From positions 1-12,335 of the forward strand of contig CAZMGG010000159.1 in the NCBI GenBank assembly GCA_964565715.1: 12,335 nucleotides of DNA, read 5' to 3'. The DNA is from CAZMGG01 sp964565715. GTDB lineage: Bacteria > Planctomycetota > UBA1135 > UBA2386. The notes below the pieces were generated by a model. That model saw only the letters and a list, made by a program, of their open reading frames with translations, was not told the DNA's origin and ran no database searches. The stretch's first letter is position 1. Each line of letters starts with the position of its first letter. Positions 1 through 6,577 of this stretch are shown here, piece after piece. The translations under genes were made by a program, and so were the position numbers.

Positions 1-969
1 CTGGTGATCGTGCTCCTCAAGTTCATCAACTTGTGGATCCAGGCCTACATGTCGAAGACCCCGATCAGCCTGTTCGCGCTGATCGGCATGCAGCTCCGCA
101 AGGTCAACCCGACGGTCATCGTCCGCGGCATGATCTCGGCCAACCAGGCCGGCATCCCGCTGAAGACCAACGAACTCGAGGCGCACTACCTCGCCGGCGG
201 CAACGTGCCCAACGTCGTCCGCGCCCTGATCGCCGCCGACCGCGCCAACCTCGGCCTCGACTTCCGCCAGGCCGCCGCCATCGACCTCGCCGGCCGCGAC
301 GTGCTCGACGCCGTGCAGACCTGCGTCAATCCCAAGGTGATCGACTGCCCGGCCGACGGCAAGGTCGCCGCCATGGCCAAGGACGGCATCCAGGTGCTGG
401 CCAAGGCCCGCGTCACCGTCCGCACCAACATCAAGCGCCTGGTCGGCGGCGCCACCGAGGAGACCATCATCGCCCGCGTCGGCGAGGGCATCGTCTCCAC
501 CATCGGCAGCTCCGACACCCACAAGCAGGTGCTCGAGAACCCCGACCGCATCTCCAAGGGCGTGCTGCAGAAGGGCCTCGATGCCGGCACCGCCTTCGAG
601 ATCCTCTCCATCGACATCGCCGACGTCGACGTCGGCGACAACATCGGCGCCCGCCTGCAGGCCGACCAGGCCGAGGCCGACAAGCGCGTGGCGCAGGCCG
701 CCGCCGAGAGCCGCCGCGCCATGGCCGTGGCCGCCGAGCAGGAGAACGTCGCCGAGATCGCCGCCAACCGCGCCAAGCTGGTGCTGGCCGAGGCCGAGGT
801 GCCGAAGGCGATCGCCGACGCGTTCCGCACCGGCAACCTGGGCATCCTCGACTACTACCGGATGCGCAACATCGAGTCCGACACCCGCATGCGCTCCCAG
901 ATCGCCGCGGGCGAGGAGGCGAGCCTGCAGGCCGAGCAGCATCGCAAGAAGCAGAGCGACCAGCAGTAG
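1..969 (+). CDS. floA: Flotillin-like protein FloA (5' partial)
   Basis: FloA is an SPFH/prohibitin-family protein that scaffolds functional membrane microdomains on the cytoplasmic face of the inner membrane. The frame is open from base 1 and 322 residues are visible. Compared from memory with B. subtilis FloA (about 331 aa), roughly 15-30 N-terminal residues, including part of the membrane-entry helix, lie upstream. A GTG at base 4 is therefore unlikely to be the true start. Diagnostic stretches include LEAHYLAGGNV, AIDLAGRDVLDAVQ, NPKVID, RLVGGATEETIIARVGEGI, STIGSSDTHKQVLENPD and GTAFEILSIDIADVDVG. After these comes the Ala/Glu-rich coiled-coil segment typical of flotillins (ADQAEADKRVAQAAAESRRA onward) and a charged, Gln-rich tail. 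The next gene starts 21 bases after the stop, so the two are probably co-transcribed. Family assignment is near certain. Confidence 0.96.
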   Translation: MVIVLLKFINLWIQAYMSKTPISLFALIGMQLRKVNPTVIVRGMISANQAGIPLKTNELEAHYLAGGNVPNVVRALIAADRANLGLDFRQAAAIDLAGRDVLDAVQTCVNPKVIDCPADGKVAAMAKDGIQVLAKARVTVRTNIKRLVGGATEETIIARVGEGIVSTIGSSDTHKQVLENPDRISKGVLQKGLDAGTAFEILSIDIADVDVGDNIGARLQADQAEADKRVAQAAAESRRAMAVAAEQENVAEIAANRAKLVLAEAEVPKAIADAFRTGNLGILDYYRMRNIESDTRMRSQIAAGEEASLQAEQHRKKQSDQQ

Positions 970-980
970 CCGGCAACGCG

Positions 981-985
981 AGGAG
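981..985 (+). promoter_or_regulatory. Ribosome binding site of the small membrane protein gene
   Basis: AGGAG lies five bases upstream of the GTG at 991 and supports that start. It is one of the few clear Shine-Dalgarno sequences in the window. Confidence 0.6.
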
Positions 986-990
986 TTCCC

Positions 991-1635
991 GTGCGTGACC
1001 TGATCCGCTTCCTGTTCGACAACCCGATCGTCCTGGTCCTGCTGGTGACCTGGCTGCTCGGCCTGGTCGGCAAGGTCGTGCAGACCGCCAGCCAGAAGGC
1101 CAAGCGCGCGGCCCAGCCGGGCGCCGGCGGGCCGCCGCCGGTGCCGCCGCAGGCGCAGCGCAAGGTCTCCGCCGAGGAGGCGCTGGCGGAGATGCGGCGC
1201 ATCCTCGGCGAACAGCAGAAGGCCCAGCAGCGGCCGCAGCCGACTCCGCCGCCGGTTCCGCGCGCCGAGCCGCTGCGCCAGACGCTGCGGCCGCAACCGC
1301 AGCGCCGGCCGGTGGCGCCGCCGTCGCGTTCCGCCGAGCGCCCGCCGCAGCCGGTGCGGCCCTCCAGCCTCGGCCGGATGGGCACGCGGGTGGATCCCCA
1401 CGTCGGCGAGGGGGTGCAGCGCCGCCAGACGCCGGCCTCGGGCGCGGTGGGCCATTCGGACCTGGGCGGGCTGGGCGGCCGCACGGCGCAGCACAGCGCG
1501 GTCCGCCAGCGGCGCCGCGGGCTCTTGGACCTGAGCGACCTCAAGCGCGCCGTCGTGCTCCGCGAGGTGCTGGGGCCGCCGGTGGCCCTGCGCGAGGGCT
1601 GGGGCGAACCCGGCGGCGCCGGCCGCGTGGAGTAG
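991..1635 (+). CDS. Small single-pass membrane protein with Pro/Gln/Arg-rich middle
   Basis: This is a 214-residue protein of unknown function. The GTG start is chosen because AGGAG lies at 981-985, five bases upstream, and the first residues give a sensible membrane anchor. A hydrophobic helix spans about residues 12-30 and is followed by a Lys/Arg-containing stretch, which suggests a C-terminus in the cytoplasm. Residues 43-125 are low complexity, rich in Pro, Gln, Arg and Ala, with a short charged helix at about 60-80 (SAEEALAEMRRILGEQQKA). The C-terminus is different: DLSDLKRAVVLREVLGPPVALRE (about 180-202) looks like a structured, conserved tail. From memory, a tail of the type 'xAVVLxEILGPPxALR' recurs in small planctomycete membrane proteins next to floA; this needs a search. 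Placement 21 bases after floA suggests a role with the flotillin scaffold. Confidence 0.85.
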   Translation: MRDLIRFLFDNPIVLVLLVTWLLGLVGKVVQTASQKAKRAAQPGAGGPPPVPPQAQRKVSAEEALAEMRRILGEQQKAQQRPQPTPPPVPRAEPLRQTLRPQPQRRPVAPPSRSAERPPQPVRPSSLGRMGTRVDPHVGEGVQRRQTPASGAVGHSDLGGLGGRTAQHSAVRQRRRGLLDLSDLKRAVVLREVLGPPVALREGWGEPGGAGRVE

Positions 1636-1664
1636 GCGGATCTCTCTGCATTGCAAAGTGGCCC

Positions 1665-3284
1665 ATGCCCGACCCACGGCCATCCCGGTCGAGACCCTGG
1701 CTGCGGGCGGTCCTGGTCCTGGCGGTGGTGGGCGCGGCCCTGCTTCTCTGGAGTCCCTGGACGGGATGGCGCGATGCGACGTCTTCGCCGGCGCGGCGTC
1801 CCGGCCCGGACGCGGTTGCGGCCGCCGGTGACCCGGCCGCGGGCGCCATCCGGACGGAGATCCCACCAGCCGCCGCGCCGCCGCCGATCCCCCTGGTGGT
1901 CCGCGGTGCCGAGTCCCGCCAGACGGTTGCCGACGCGGTCGTCATCGAGTGGACGGGCACCCTGGCAGCTCCCGAGACCGTCCAGGTGGTCCGTTCCGAT
2001 GCGGACGGGACCTGCCGGCTCGCCGCGCTGCGTCCAGCTTCCTCGCTGGTCGCCTACCACCGGCAGCACGCGATCACGAGCATCGACCCAGCGGTCGCGC
2101 AGAGTAATGGCATCATCGAACTGCGCCCGCGACCCGTCGTGCACTGCCGGGTCCTGCAGGAGTCGCCGGCGGTGCTGGCGCAGCACGAACTGTACACCGC
2201 TTTCCGCCTTCCCCTGAAGGGGCTCGTGCCTCTGGTAAAGCGTCATGAGCGGCGCGGCCTGGAGGAGATGGTCCGCTGGACGGGCGACACGGGTGTCGCC
2301 CACGCGCCCACCTACGAGCCCATTGATGTCCTGGTGATGGCGTCACGGGTGTGGCCGGCGACGCCCGAGCCGATCCGACGGAGTGTCGCCATGGCCCAGA
2401 GCCGCTTGGATCCCGTCCTGGCCAGGAACGACGTCACCGTCGTGTTCCAGGCGCCGATCCCGGACCAGTACTCCCCGTTGCGCGTCGAGATCCTGGTGCC
2501 GTTTCCCGAGCCGGCCGAGGTCGAGGTGCAGATCCGTGGCCCCTTGCTCGCGCCCGACATCTCGCCATCGCCGGTCCATAGCATGGTGTGGTTCACCCAA
2601 GGACGCACCGGGGAATGGATCACCGTGACGGCGGACGAAGTCCCGCACGGTGACTACGTGTGCCAGGCGATCATGCTGGGCCGCGGCGGCATGTACGGTC
2701 TGGGCACGCTGCGCTTCCGCGGCGAGGAGAGCCTGCGGATCGAGGGGCCCCACGAGTACGTCCGGCAGAGGGTGCGTGTCTGGCGCCCGACGCAGGCACA
2801 AACAGTCATTGTCAGCGTGGCGGCCGCCGACGGATGGCTCGTAGAGAATTGGGTGCTGGAGGACTCCGCCTGGCCCGACGGCGAGGACTGCGCCGAGCGG
2901 ACCTTCCTGCTGCCAGCGGGGCAGCGGCACCTGGTGTGGGCCGAGGAGCATGGCGGCTCCCGCGCCATCCCGCGAGTGGTGGCACCGATGGCCGCCGAGT
3001 CGCCCGTGCTGCTGCGCGACTGGCGCAGCCAGCAGAAGATCGGGCTCGATCTGCAGGGGCCGCCTCGCCCAGTCGACGCACGGCCCGAGTTCACCTGGTT
3101 CCACATCGAGGATCTGGGCAGCGGGGTCACCTGGGAAACGCCGCCGACCTTCGCCCTGCGCTTCAGCGGCTTGCCGTTGTGCGAGGGGCGTTACGCCATC
3201 CGCATTGGCGGGCGAACCGGCCTGGGGCAGGCGCAGACGGTGACCGTTCCGGTGCCGGAGGGACGGGTGACGCTGTGGCGCTGA
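1665..3284 (+). CDS. Membrane-anchored protein of unknown function, possible carboxypeptidase-regulatory-like fold
   Basis: A 539-residue protein that I do not recognise. The ATG start gives a basic N-terminus (PRPSRSRPWLR) followed by one hydrophobic helix at about residues 13-29 and no lipobox. It is therefore likely anchored in the inner membrane with a large exported domain, or carries an uncleaved signal. There is no convincing Shine-Dalgarno sequence. A Pro/Ala-rich linker covers about 38-75. Residues about 75-155 have the alternating pattern of a small beta-sandwich with a SDADGTCRLAAL turn, resembling carboxypeptidase-regulatory-like domains ('vTDadGrfrl'); this is tentative. The remainder is rich in beta-prone stretches (VRIxxx, TVTVPVPEG) without recognisable catalytic motifs. 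The 29-base gap to the preceding gene and the 10-base overlap with the HEAT-repeat gene downstream suggest an operon. Codon bias (G/C in third positions) fits the host chromosome. Confidence 0.8.
   Translation: MPDPRPSRSRPWLRAVLVLAVVGAALLLWSPWTGWRDATSSPARRPGPDAVAAAGDPAAGAIRTEIPPAAAPPPIPLVVRGAESRQTVADAVVIEWTGTLAAPETVQVVRSDADGTCRLAALRPASSLVAYHRQHAITSIDPAVAQSNGIIELRPRPVVHCRVLQESPAVLAQHELYTAFRLPLKGLVPLVKRHERRGLEEMVRWTGDTGVAHAPTYEPIDVLVMASRVWPATPEPIRRSVAMAQSRLDPVLARNDVTVVFQAPIPDQYSPLRVEILVPFPEPAEVEVQIRGPLLAPDISPSPVHSMVWFTQGRTGEWITVTADEVPHGDYVCQAIMLGRGGMYGLGTLRFRGEESLRIEGPHEYVRQRVRVWRPTQAQTVIVSVAAADGWLVENWVLEDSAWPDGEDCAERTFLLPAGQRHLVWAEEHGGSRAIPRVVAPMAAESPVLLRDWRSQQKIGLDLQGPPRPVDARPEFTWFHIEDLGSGVTWETPPTFALRFSGLPLCEGRYAIRIGGRTGLGQAQTVTVPVPEGRVTLWR
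3257..3263 (+). promoter_or_regulatory. Ribosome binding site that fixes the HEAT gene start
   Basis: GGAGGGA lies 11 bases upstream of the GTG at 3275, inside the end of the preceding gene. It favours that GTG over a much earlier in-frame ATG at 2660. Confidence 0.5.
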
Positions 3285-5158
3285 ACCGGCGATGGGGGCT
3301 GGCGGTGCTGCTCGGCGTCGCTTCTGGGCCCGGCGCCAGCGCGCAGGAGGCCCTCGAGGTCTTGCAGCGGCTGGCGGCGCCGGCCACCGCGGCGGCCGAG
3401 TGCGAGCGCTGGATCGGCGCGGGCGAAGCGGGCGCGGCGATGCTGCGGGAAGTCCTGGCCCTCGCGCAGGCGGAACGGACGGACGCTGCCACCGACCGCG
3501 ACGCTGCCGCCGCCGCTGCGGCCTACGCCCTGGGCCGGCTCGGCCGCACGGCGCTGCCGGCGGTCCCGGAGCTGCTGGCGGCGTACGGCCACGGCGGCAC
3601 CGCGGCGCTGCGCGGCAACGCGGCGTGGGCGCTGGGCCGGGTGGCGTGTCACGCCGAACCAGACCTGCGGGCGCGGTGCCGGCAGGAACTGGAACGCCAG
3701 GCGACGCCGGACCTGTCGCCGTTCCTGCTGCAGGCGGCCCTGCGCGAGCTCGATCTCGGCCCGGCTCCGGCGACTGGGCGGTTGCGCGAGGAGCTGCGTT
3801 CCGGCGCGGTGGGCGCGGTGGTGGCGGCGCGCGCGGTGCTGGATGGTCGCGCCGCGGCGGCGGCGCCGGTCGTGCGCGAGATGGTCGTGATGCTGGAACG
3901 ACGGGGCCGCGGCGAGGTGCTGCCGTGGAACATGGACCGCAGCTTCGATCCCGCCTGGGAGGTGCTGGCGGAGGCGGCCTGGCAGGCGGGGGAACGCGGC
4001 CCGGCGGTGGCGACGGCCCTGCTGCTGCATCCGTTGCCGGCCGTTCGCCTGCAGGCCCTCGAGGCACTGCGGACCGCAGCCGAGCCGGAGCGGGAGCACG
4101 TCCTGGCGCTCGCCTTGCGGCTGCGCGATCCGGCGCCCGAAGTCCGCGAGCGCGCGCTGGCGGTGTTGGCGCAGCTCGGCCAGGCGGCGCTGGTGGCGTT
4201 GCCGCTGCTGCATCGGGTGCGCGACGACGACGCCGGCCCGGGTTGGCGTGCCGCCTGTGACCAGGCCCGGCAGTCCGTGGTCAGCGCCGCCCGCGGCAAG
4301 CTGCGCCAGGCGGACGCCGATGCGGTGCTGCTGGCGCTCGATGCGGCGCTGGGCCTCGCCGCGGTCGAGGCGAAGCTGCCCGCAGGGCTGGGCGAGGAGG
4401 CGGCGCGCGTGGTGGAGCAGGTCCTGTGGGGCCTGCCGGGCTGCGATCCTGGGCGGTTGGTCGCGGTGGATCGGCTCCTGGCCGCCACTGACCTGCAGGG
4501 CGAGCGCCTCGGACACGCCATCCTGCGGTCGTGCGCGGACACCGTGGACGAGGCGGCCTGGCACGCGGCGTTGCGGCTGGTGGCGACGCACGGGCGAGCG
4601 GTGCTGGCCACGGCTCAGGACCTGGAAGTGCAGCTGCTGCGCGCGGCCTCGATGGGTGGCTACCCGGTGCAGGGCGTGATCGAGGCCGCGGCCTGGGCCC
4701 GGTGCGGGCCCGCGGCCACCGACGAGGAAGTGGCGGCGGCGCTGGGCGGCAGCGATGGCCGGCTGGCGTTGCGGGCCCTGGTGGTCGTGGCGGCCCGCGG
4801 CCGGCTGCTCGCGCAGGGCGAGGGGCTGCTGCGCGGGGCGTGGGCGCGGGAATGGGGCGAGACGCACCTGGAGGTGGGGGGCAGATGGCCTGGTGCTGGG
4901 ACCCATTCGGCCGCGGCGTTCGGGGTGCCGGGGACCGATGTGCGGCTGGCGGCGGCGCTGGCGTTGCGGGCCTGCGGGCTCGGCGGCGAAGAGGCAGCCC
5001 TGCCGGCACCGGCGCTGGCCCAAGCGCTCGGCGTGGACGCGGCTGTGGCGCAGCGTCTCGCCGCTGAAGGTCAGCCCGCGGCCCACTGGGGCGAACTGGC
5101 CGTGCGGTTGGAGGGCGCGGTGATCCGGCGGCTCGATCTGCCCGCGCTCGGCCGCTGA
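3275..5158 (+). CDS. Secreted HEAT-repeat protein
   Basis: This 627-residue alpha-helical solenoid protein is probably a periplasmic protein-binding scaffold. I place the start at GTG 3275 because it yields a textbook signal peptide: basic MALNRRWG, hydrophobic core, then ASA-Q for cleavage after about residue 23. A GGAGG-type site lies 11 bases upstream. The frame is open back to 2660, but that extension would overlap the previous gene almost throughout and is Arg/Gly-rich shadow sequence. Helix pairs with HEAT character are clearest at about residues 78-122 (AAYALGRLGRTALPAVPELL, then AAWALGRV) and 243-312 (LPAVRLQALEALR, then APEVRERALAVLAQLGQ). The rest is Ala/Leu-rich helices without catalytic motifs. 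Its start overlaps the upstream stop by 10 bases, implying translational coupling with the membrane-anchored protein and perhaps a shared complex. The partner is unknown. Confidence 0.87.
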   Translation: MALNRRWGLAVLLGVASGPGASAQEALEVLQRLAAPATAAAECERWIGAGEAGAAMLREVLALAQAERTDAATDRDAAAAAAAYALGRLGRTALPAVPELLAAYGHGGTAALRGNAAWALGRVACHAEPDLRARCRQELERQATPDLSPFLLQAALRELDLGPAPATGRLREELRSGAVGAVVAARAVLDGRAAAAAPVVREMVVMLERRGRGEVLPWNMDRSFDPAWEVLAEAAWQAGERGPAVATALLLHPLPAVRLQALEALRTAAEPEREHVLALALRLRDPAPEVRERALAVLAQLGQAALVALPLLHRVRDDDAGPGWRAACDQARQSVVSAARGKLRQADADAVLLALDAALGLAAVEAKLPAGLGEEAARVVEQVLWGLPGCDPGRLVAVDRLLAATDLQGERLGHAILRSCADTVDEAAWHAALRLVATHGRAVLATAQDLEVQLLRAASMGGYPVQGVIEAAAWARCGPAATDEEVAAALGGSDGRLALRALVVVAARGRLLAQGEGLLRGAWAREWGETHLEVGGRWPGAGTHSAAAFGVPGTDVRLAAALALRACGLGGEEAALPAPALAQALGVDAAVAQRLAAEGQPAAHWGELAVRLEGAVIRRLDLPALGR

Positions 5159-5171
5159 CCGCCTACCCGCC
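5159..5171. repeat. Left copy of 13-bp direct repeat flanking the abiE module
   Basis: CCGCCTACCCGCC begins at the first base after the HEAT gene's TGA. An identical copy lies at 6565-6577, on the other side of the toxin-antitoxin pair. This could be a target-site or attachment-type duplication, or a chance match in GC-rich DNA; its exact placement at both module edges favours the former. Confidence 0.45.
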
Positions 5172-5190
5172 CGGCTCGGCCCCAAGGGGT

Positions 5191-5236
5191 GTTACAAAAC
5201 GTACAACGATACAGTTTTCGTGGTACGATTTGTAAC
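5191..5236. promoter_or_regulatory. 46-bp near-palindrome, candidate AbiEi operator/promoter of abiE
   Basis: The left arm GTTACAAAACGTACAACGA (5191-5209) matches the reverse complement of the right arm (5218-5236) at 17 of 19 positions, around an 8-base centre (TACAGTTT). It is only about 37% GC, while the flanks are about 75%. It ends four bases before the likely abiEi ATG. AbiEi antitoxins of characterised abiE operons bind inverted repeats upstream of their own operon and repress it, so this is the obvious operator candidate. A TACGAT at 5224-5229 could serve as a -10 element, with no convincing -35. If so, the transcript would begin within a few bases of the ATG. The palindrome is seen directly; the regulatory role is inferred. 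Confidence 0.65.
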
Positions 5237-5240
5237 GACC

Positions 5241-5837
5241 ATGGAAGCCGCCGCCCAAGTCATCAAGCTCGCCCGCAAGCTCGGCGTGCTCCGACCCCGG
5301 GATCTGGCCCGTCACGGGCTCCCACGCACCCTTCTGCAGCGACTCGTTGCCGACGACCGCCTGCGGAAGGTCGGACGCGGGCTCTATGTCGTCGCCGACG
5401 CCGAGCCATCTCTGCACCACTCTCTCGCTGTCATCGCACGGAGAGTGCCAGGCGCCGTGGTATGCCTGCTGTCTGCCCTGCGGGTGCACAGGGTCACCAC
5501 CCAGAATCCGTTCGAGTCATGGGTGGCGATTGCCACGGGCTCGCGCGCTCCTCGTATCGACGGGTTGCCGCTGCGGGTGGTACGAATGGCGCCTGAGCCC
5601 CTCGCCGCAGGTGTCATCCGGTGCGACATCGATGGCATCGAAGTGCCCGTCTTCGATCTCGAGAAGACCGTCGTCGATTGCTTCCGCTTCCGCAACACGA
5701 TCGGGCTCGATGTCGCCCTCGAGGCGATCCGCGAGTACTTCCGACGCCCGCGACGCAGGGTCGATCGGCTCCTGTACTATGCCGAAGTGGACCGCGTGAC
5801 CGAGTCGATCCGGCCCTACCTGGAGGCGCTCGTGTGA
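5241..5837 (+). CDS. abiEi: Type IV toxin-antitoxin system antitoxin, AbiEi family
   Basis: AbiEi neutralises the nucleotidyltransferase toxin AbiEii without direct binding (type IV) and represses its own operon. The 198-residue protein from ATG 5241 has the expected N-terminal winged-helix domain at about 1-52 (AAQVIKLARKLGVLRPRDLA, then a GLPRTLLQRLV recognition helix and the GRGLYV wing). The C-terminal antitoxin domain carries LLSALRVHRVTTQNP (77-90), a PVFDLEKTVVDCFRFRNTIG block (136-155) and a helical end. All hallmark blocks are intact and in frame. An upstream in-frame GTG at 5220 is less likely because it lies inside the palindrome and adds residues before the family's usual start. 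No Shine-Dalgarno sequence precedes the ATG. The stop overlaps the toxin start by four bases (GTGA). GC content (about 57-67% in sampled lines) is well below the neighbours, which points to horizontal acquisition. Confidence 0.93.
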   Translation: MEAAAQVIKLARKLGVLRPRDLARHGLPRTLLQRLVADDRLRKVGRGLYVVADAEPSLHHSLAVIARRVPGAVVCLLSALRVHRVTTQNPFESWVAIATGSRAPRIDGLPLRVVRMAPEPLAAGVIRCDIDGIEVPVFDLEKTVVDCFRFRNTIGLDVALEAIREYFRRPRRRVDRLLYYAEVDRVTESIRPYLEALV

Positions 5838-6549
5838 CGCGCAAGCCGAAGGACCTGGGGGCTTCTGTGCAGGCGCGACTGCGCAACATCGCGCGGGAGC
5901 GTCAGGTCAGCGGGCAGATGGTGTTGACGCAGTTCGTCCTCGAGCGATTGCTGCACCGCTTGTCAGTGTCACGGCACGGGCGTCAGTTCATCCTGAAGGG
6001 GGCGATGTTGTTCCTGGCATGGACCAGGATTCCGCATCGTGCCACCCAGGACATCGATCTGCTGGGCCGTGGCGAGGCTCCCTGCTCGGCCATCCGCCGG
6101 CGCTGCTCTTGGCGTATCCGCGGGAGACGGTGGTCGCCGAGAAGTTCGAGGCGATGGTGTCGCTAGGCCTTCTGAACAGCCGGATGAAGGACTTCTACGA
6201 CGTACTCGTACTGTCGGAGCAGTTCGAGTTCGAGGGCGGGATCCTCGCGTCGGCCATCCGTGGAACGCTCGACCGCCGGCAAACCAGCCTCCCGGAAGGG
6301 ACACCCATCGCGCTGGGCGACGAGTTCGCCGCCTCGGCGGACAAGCAGAGGCAGTGGCTGGCGTTTGTGCGCCGTACGCGCCTTGGTGGGGGGCATCTGG
6401 GCCTCGGGACGGTCGTCGCCGGGCTGCGCCGATTCCTGATGCCCTTGGTGCGTGCCCTCCGCGGCGAACAGCCGCTGCCGCATTCCTGGGACAGCAGGCG
6501 GGGATGGCTGGAGGTCGGGCCGCAGGATCGAACCGACGCGCCGCGGTGA
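5834..6549 (+). pseudogene. abiEii: AbiEii-family nucleotidyltransferase toxin, broken by internal deletion and frameshift
   Basis: Intact AbiEii toxins of this type are about 290 residues and transfer nucleotides through a DNA-polymerase-beta-like fold. Here the GTG start in the GTGA overlap opens a good N-terminal half: ARLRNIARER, LERLLHRLSVS, the FILKGAMLF block (K55) and TQDIDLLG (D73, D75). Around 6071-6082 the homology breaks off. The correct continuation appears one frame over as SLLGHPPALLLAYPRETVVAEKFEAMV, then SRMKDFYDV and a normal helical C-terminus ending at 6549. Roughly 85-90 residues of the middle, including the beta-strand region expected to hold the third catalytic acidic residue, are absent. 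The original frame instead runs into TAG at 6164-6166, giving a 110-residue truncated peptide. The toxin should be inactive, leaving AbiEi without its partner. The deletion size is judged from remembered family members, so it is approximate. Confidence 0.88.
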
Positions 6550-6564
6550 TGACCCGCCCCCTCT

Positions 6565-6577
6565 CCGCCTACCCGCC
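6565..6577. repeat. Right copy of 13-bp direct repeat flanking the abiE module
   Basis: CCGCCTACCCGCC is identical to 5159-5171. It contains the CTA that is the reverse complement of the M28 peptidase stop codon. Removing everything from 5172 to 6577 would leave the HEAT and peptidase genes tail to tail with about five bases between stops, a plausible ancestral arrangement. Confidence 0.45.

Noticed and set aside
2660..3274. N-terminal extension of the HEAT-repeat protein from an upstream ATG
   Set aside because: It would overlap the preceding gene almost completely, is Arg/Gly-rich shadow sequence and would bury a good signal peptide. GTG 3275 has a nearby ribosome site.
2343..4067. Long minus-strand frame across the 539-residue protein and the HEAT gene
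   Set aside because: Pro/Arg/Ala low-complexity translation crossing two real genes; GC-driven shadow.
3191..5185. Long minus-strand frame opposite the HEAT-repeat gene
   Set aside because: Arg/Gln/Pro-rich translation without motifs. The plus strand has a signal peptide and HEAT repeats.
5179..5190. Possible terminator hairpin (GCCCC-AA-GGGGT) after the HEAT gene
   Set aside because: The loop is too small, the stem is short and no U-run follows.
5220..5240. GTG at 5220 as the abiEi start
   Set aside because: It lies inside the right arm of the palindrome and adds seven residues before the usual family start. ATG 5241 fits better.
6071..6166. Programmed ribosomal frameshift producing functional AbiEii
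   Set aside because: No slippery sequence is evident, and even a shifted product would lack about 85-90 residues of the catalytic core.
5172..6564. Insertion sequence or integron-like element carrying abiE
   Set aside because: There is no transposase, integrase or terminal inverted repeat. Only a short direct repeat is present, so no element class can be named.
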